From contig WRMR01000227.1 in assembly GCA_009776995.1 (NCBI GenBank), positions 1-7,737 of the forward strand: a DNA stretch of 7,737 nt, read 5' to 3'. The DNA comes from Planctomycetaceae bacterium. GTDB taxonomy: Bacteria > Planctomycetota > Planctomycetia > Pirellulales > Thermoguttaceae. How positions within the stretch are numbered: the first letter of the stretch is position 1; each line of letters begins with the position of its first letter. The translations under genes were made by a program, and so were the position numbers. Shown in pieces: positions 5,738-7,737 of the stretch. The notes beneath the pieces are model-generated. The model was not told the origin of the DNA and searched no databases. It saw nothing but the letters and a program-made list of their open reading frames with translations.

Positions 5738-5777
5738 GTTAAGGTTGCGTTAAGTTTGTTAAGGTCACGTTAAGTTT
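5738..5777 (+). promoter_or_regulatory. Four GTTAAG (CTTAAC) boxes in a 20-bp tandem repeat: candidate operator
   Basis: GTTAAG begins at 5738, 5749, 5758 and 5769, spaced 11, 9 and 11 bp, so all boxes lie on about the same face of the helix. They form two 20-bp units differing at only two bases. On the minus strand they read CTTAAC, close to the CTTAAC-type direct repeats every 11 bp bound by PhoB/SphR-like response regulators in cyanobacteria. They sit just downstream of the predicted -10, a position favouring repression of that promoter, or activation of one further downstream. The regulator is not in this window. Confidence 0.5.
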
Positions 5778-5818
5778 GTGTTGTAAAACTTAGCGTTTGT
5801 CAAACAAAGTAGAATTTC

Positions 5819-5823
5819 GGAGA
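5819..5823 (+). promoter_or_regulatory. Shine-Dalgarno GGAGA of the pseudopilin-like gene
   Basis: GGAGA lies 6 nt before the ATG at 5830 and selects it over the in-frame TTG at 5797. A short palindrome GTTTG-T-CAAAC (5795-5805) lies just upstream. Confidence 0.75.
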
Positions 5824-5829
5824 ATTTCC

Positions 5830-6978
5830 ATGAAACAGTTGAAAAATGTTAAAATGGGTGGAGGGGGCAATATATTAGCTTTCACTCTTGTTGAACTTCT
5901 GGTGGTGATTGCGATCATTGGTATTTTGATCGCTCTTCTTCTCCCCGCCGTTCAGGCGGCTCGCGAAGCAGCACGGCGCATGCAGTGTACGAATAACCTG
6001 AAACAGCTTTGTTTGTCGTTGCACACTTACCATGATGCTTATAAATCATTTCCAGCCAAGAGATCGGCCAAGTTACGCGGTAACTTTTCTGAAGGTGGGC
6101 TCATTGCCGGGCGCGGCGAAGACAGCGATTGGAGTGCCCAACTTCATCTCTTGCCCTATGTCGAACAAATGGCAAAGTATGAGGATGTCGCTGCAAATGG
6201 CGGAACCTATCCCCGCGACCGGGGAACCACGGCGGCGGCTGTGTTCAGTGTTCGAATCGGTGCATTTCGTTGTCCTTCCGACGGAAATAATGACAGTTAC
6301 ATGTCGAACAATTACATGGTATGCCTTTCCGACATCATTTGGGATTGCGAGAATTTCGATTCCGCAATCTTCCAGGGGCGTTCTGCGTTTGCCAATCAGA
6401 CTTGGAAGAGCATGTCATTCGTAACCGACGGAACAAGCAACACCGTTGCCATGAGCGAAGCCGTGTCGGGAACAAGCGGTACGGTGGCGGGCATCAAAGG
6501 CGGCGTCCAAATGGGAGTTGCCAATGCCAATAATCAACCCGGTACAAAGTGTATGCCGGCCCAGGTTGCACCCGAGGGGTTTCTTACAAACCCCTATAAT
6601 TTTGCCGATACAAACCTGACTCAGTATAACCTGGCGAATGGAAACCGCCGGGGGGGACGTCTTCACGATGGGGGGGCCATCCATACCGGTTTTCAAACGG
6701 CAACGCCACCCAACTCCCCGTCCTGTTACAGCCGTGCGACTTATGATGTCAAGAATGATCTGCCGCAATTTCGTTGGGGACTTTATCCCGCAACCAGTAA
6801 TCATACCGGCGGCGTCAATGTAGGAGTGTTTGACGGCAGTGTGCAGTTTATTTCGGAAACCGTTGATTATGGCGGCGGGATGCTTGATGAGCCCGCCAAT
6901 ATGGCTGGTAAATCATTGCTTGGAGTCTGGGGGGCATTAGGTTCCCCCAACGGCAAAGAATCCGTTACGATGCCGTAA
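5830..6978 (+). CDS. DUF1559 pseudopilin-like protein with prepilin N-terminal cleavage/methylation motif
   Basis: 382 residues. The short leader MKQLKNVKMGGGGNILA is followed by FTLVELLVVIAIIGIL, the type IV prepilin/pseudopilin signal; the conserved Glu at mature position 5 is E22. Prepilin peptidase should cut before Phe18, after which the protein sits in the inner membrane or assembles as a pilus-like fibre. The residue before the cut is Ala, not the usual Gly. The DUF1559 (SBP_bac_10) body follows: LLPAVQAAREAARRMQCTNN, LKQLCLSLHTYHDAYKSFP, WSAQLHLLPYVEQ, FRCPSDGN, VTDGTSNTVAMSE, and the C-terminal HTGGVNVGVFDGSVQFISE. Length is normal for the family. Planctomycetes carry many such paralogues; the precise function is unknown. 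It has its own promoter and boxes upstream, and a lipoprotein gene follows 132 bp downstream. Two runs of seven G (6650-6656 and 6670-6676) lie in the coding sequence. Confidence 0.93.
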   Translation: MKQLKNVKMGGGGNILAFTLVELLVVIAIIGILIALLLPAVQAAREAARRMQCTNNLKQLCLSLHTYHDAYKSFPAKRSAKLRGNFSEGGLIAGRGEDSDWSAQLHLLPYVEQMAKYEDVAANGGTYPRDRGTTAAAVFSVRIGAFRCPSDGNNDSYMSNNYMVCLSDIIWDCENFDSAIFQGRSAFANQTWKSMSFVTDGTSNTVAMSEAVSGTSGTVAGIKGGVQMGVANANNQPGTKCMPAQVAPEGFLTNPYNFADTNLTQYNLANGNRRGGRLHDGGAIHTGFQTATPPNSPSCYSRATYDVKNDLPQFRWGLYPATSNHTGGVNVGVFDGSVQFISETVDYGGGMLDEPANMAGKSLLGVWGALGSPNGKESVTMP

Positions 6979-7034
6979 TGAATCATCGTCCAAACAAAGA
7001 CGCGGTATTCCATTTTTCAGTTTTTCTGTAAGTG

Positions 7035-7054
7035 CCAGGGGTACAAACCCCTGG
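7035..7054. repeat. Intercistronic hairpin CCAGGGG-TACAAA-CCCCTGG
   Basis: Seven perfect base pairs around a 6-nt loop, between the pseudopilin-like and lipoprotein genes. On the plus strand no T-run follows it, so it is not a standard intrinsic terminator. It may be part of a dispersed repeat, or an RNA stability or attenuation element. Confidence 0.45.
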
Positions 7055-7110
7055 AATTCCCGCAAAATCATTCGAATGCAAGTATGTCCCTGCTATCAAT
7101 GGATCATTCC

Positions 7111-7596
7111 ATGAAAACACGAATCCAAAAACTCATCATTTTCGTTTTGCTGTTATTGCCGGCCTTTCCGGGATGTAAAAAAACTGTTCCGGATGATATG
7201 CCGAAATTGTATCCGTGTACACTGGTGATTACGCAAGAAAACAAGCCATTGGAAGGGGCCGTCGTTGCGCTGTTTCACCAGGACCGAAGTCTCCAAAAAT
7301 GGACTGCCGGCGGAGTCACGGACAAGTCCGGCAAAGTCGTGCTGAAAACTCAGGGACGCTACGACGGGGTGGTTGAAGGTGATTACAAAGTCACAGTCAT
7401 TAAAACGGAAGTTGAGCCGGGGGTGTTGCTTAACCCGGAAACGGAAGAGGCAATCCCCGGAAAAACATGGACTCTTGTTGAACCCCGATTCGGCAATGTT
7501 GCGTTAACGCCTTTGACGCTTGCGGTAGAAGGAAAAAAGATTTCGGAAACATTTGATGTTGGCACTGCGATCAAACAAGAAATGCGTTCGAACTGA
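7111..7596 (+). CDS. Small lipoprotein with carboxypeptidase-regulatory-like (Ig/transthyretin-like) domain
   Basis: 161 residues from the ATG at 7111, chosen because MKTRIQK is a natural start of a signal peptide; in-frame ATGs at 7084 and 7099 would add nine or four residues, and none has a strong ribosome site. The hydrophobic segment LIIFVLLLLPAF leads to FPGC, a lipobox-like site with Cys22 as the likely lipidated residue; Phe at -3 is atypical. About residues 36-98 read as one beta-sandwich repeat: CTLVITQENKPLEGAVVALF, then VTDKSGKVVLKT and VVEGDYKVTVIK. This pattern (added-value strand, T-D-x-x-G turn, G-x-Y-x-V strand) is typical of CarboxypepD_reg-like domains. The remainder is beta-rich with no catalytic motif. 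Small lipoproteins of this type often lie beside DUF1559 genes in planctomycetes, suggesting a shared envelope role; the role itself is unknown. Confidence 0.82.
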   Translation: MKTRIQKLIIFVLLLLPAFPGCKKTVPDDMPKLYPCTLVITQENKPLEGAVVALFHQDRSLQKWTAGGVTDKSGKVVLKTQGRYDGVVEGDYKVTVIKTEVEPGVLLNPETEEAIPGKTWTLVEPRFGNVALTPLTLAVEGKKISETFDVGTAIKQEMRSN

Positions 7597-7632
7597 TACG
7601 TCAGTTCGGCCATTCTCAATATCGTGGAATGG
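7589..7632 (+). terminator. Hairpins at the lipoprotein gene end, possible weak terminator
   Basis: CGAACTGA (7589-7596) pairs perfectly with TCAGTTCG (7601-7608) around the loop TACG, a UNCG-type tetraloop; the stop codon TGA (7594-7596) is inside the stem. A second inverted repeat CCATTC (7610-7615)/GAATGG (7627-7632) is followed by AAAAAATA, not T, on the plus strand. A true U-tract is missing, so termination is only suggested; a role in 3'-end stability is equally possible. Confidence 0.35.
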
Positions 7633-7705
7633 AAAAAATAGGGGCATTCACCGAAACCAAATTTTATCCAAGTGTTCAGGAACTGGTTGGCAAGTGAGAG
7701 GAATT

Positions 7706-7718
7706 GGGGGGGGGGGGG
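7706..7718 (+). repeat. Homopolymer run of 13 G
   Basis: Thirteen consecutive G near the right edge, about 110 bp after the lipoprotein stop, in non-coding sequence with no gene visible after it before the edge. Such tracts change length by slippage and are also prone to sequencing or assembly error. Confidence 0.9.
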
Positions 7719-7737
7719 ATAATAAGGACGCCCTTGT

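Overview
The window most likely comes from a planctomycete (Planctomycetota). The strongest evidence is the gene at 5830-6978, a DUF1559 pseudopilin-like protein with the N-terminus FTLVELLVVIAIIGIL followed by LLPAVQAAREAARR, a family greatly expanded in that phylum. A small carboxypeptidase-regulatory-like lipoprotein sits next to it, another common planctomycete feature. Base composition is moderate, not the high GC of many free-living planctomycetes, and intergenic regions are rich in dispersed repeats. Genus cannot be read from the sequence.

Layout. 1-1828 (minus strand) is the N-terminal ~609 residues of an EF-G-like (EF-G2 type) translation GTPase; its C-terminus runs off the left edge. 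1829-2827 is about 1 kb that is almost entirely repeats: a GC-rich palindromic dispersed element, a hairpin element with 10-bp inverted arms, a 15-bp palindrome, about 18 copies of a 21-bp minisatellite, and a GCAGAAT-type inverted repeat. The minisatellite stays open on the minus strand and could encode a Lys/Ser/Thr-rich protein (2248-2817), but this is doubtful. 2828-3499 (minus) is rsmD, a 16S rRNA guanine-N2 methyltransferase. A divergent, AT-rich intergenic region separates it from 3753-5486 (plus), a secreted 577-residue protein of unknown function, rich in Gln/Pro/Ala and then Met. 5487-5829 holds a CACAGATT-type dispersed repeat, a good sigma70-like promoter and four CTTAAC/GTTAAG boxes about one helical turn apart, leading into the pseudopilin-like gene. 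7111-7596 (plus) is the lipoprotein. The last 140 bases hold a hairpin over its stop codon and a run of 13 G.

How the genes fit together. The minus-strand genes act in translation (an EF-G paralogue and an rRNA methylase). The plus-strand genes encode envelope or exported products: a signal-peptide protein, a substrate of prepilin peptidase, and a lipoprotein. The latter two may form one transcription unit. I see no complete defence, mobile or biosynthetic system here. The parts most worth a second look are the CTTAAC boxes, the minisatellite, and the Met-rich secreted protein.
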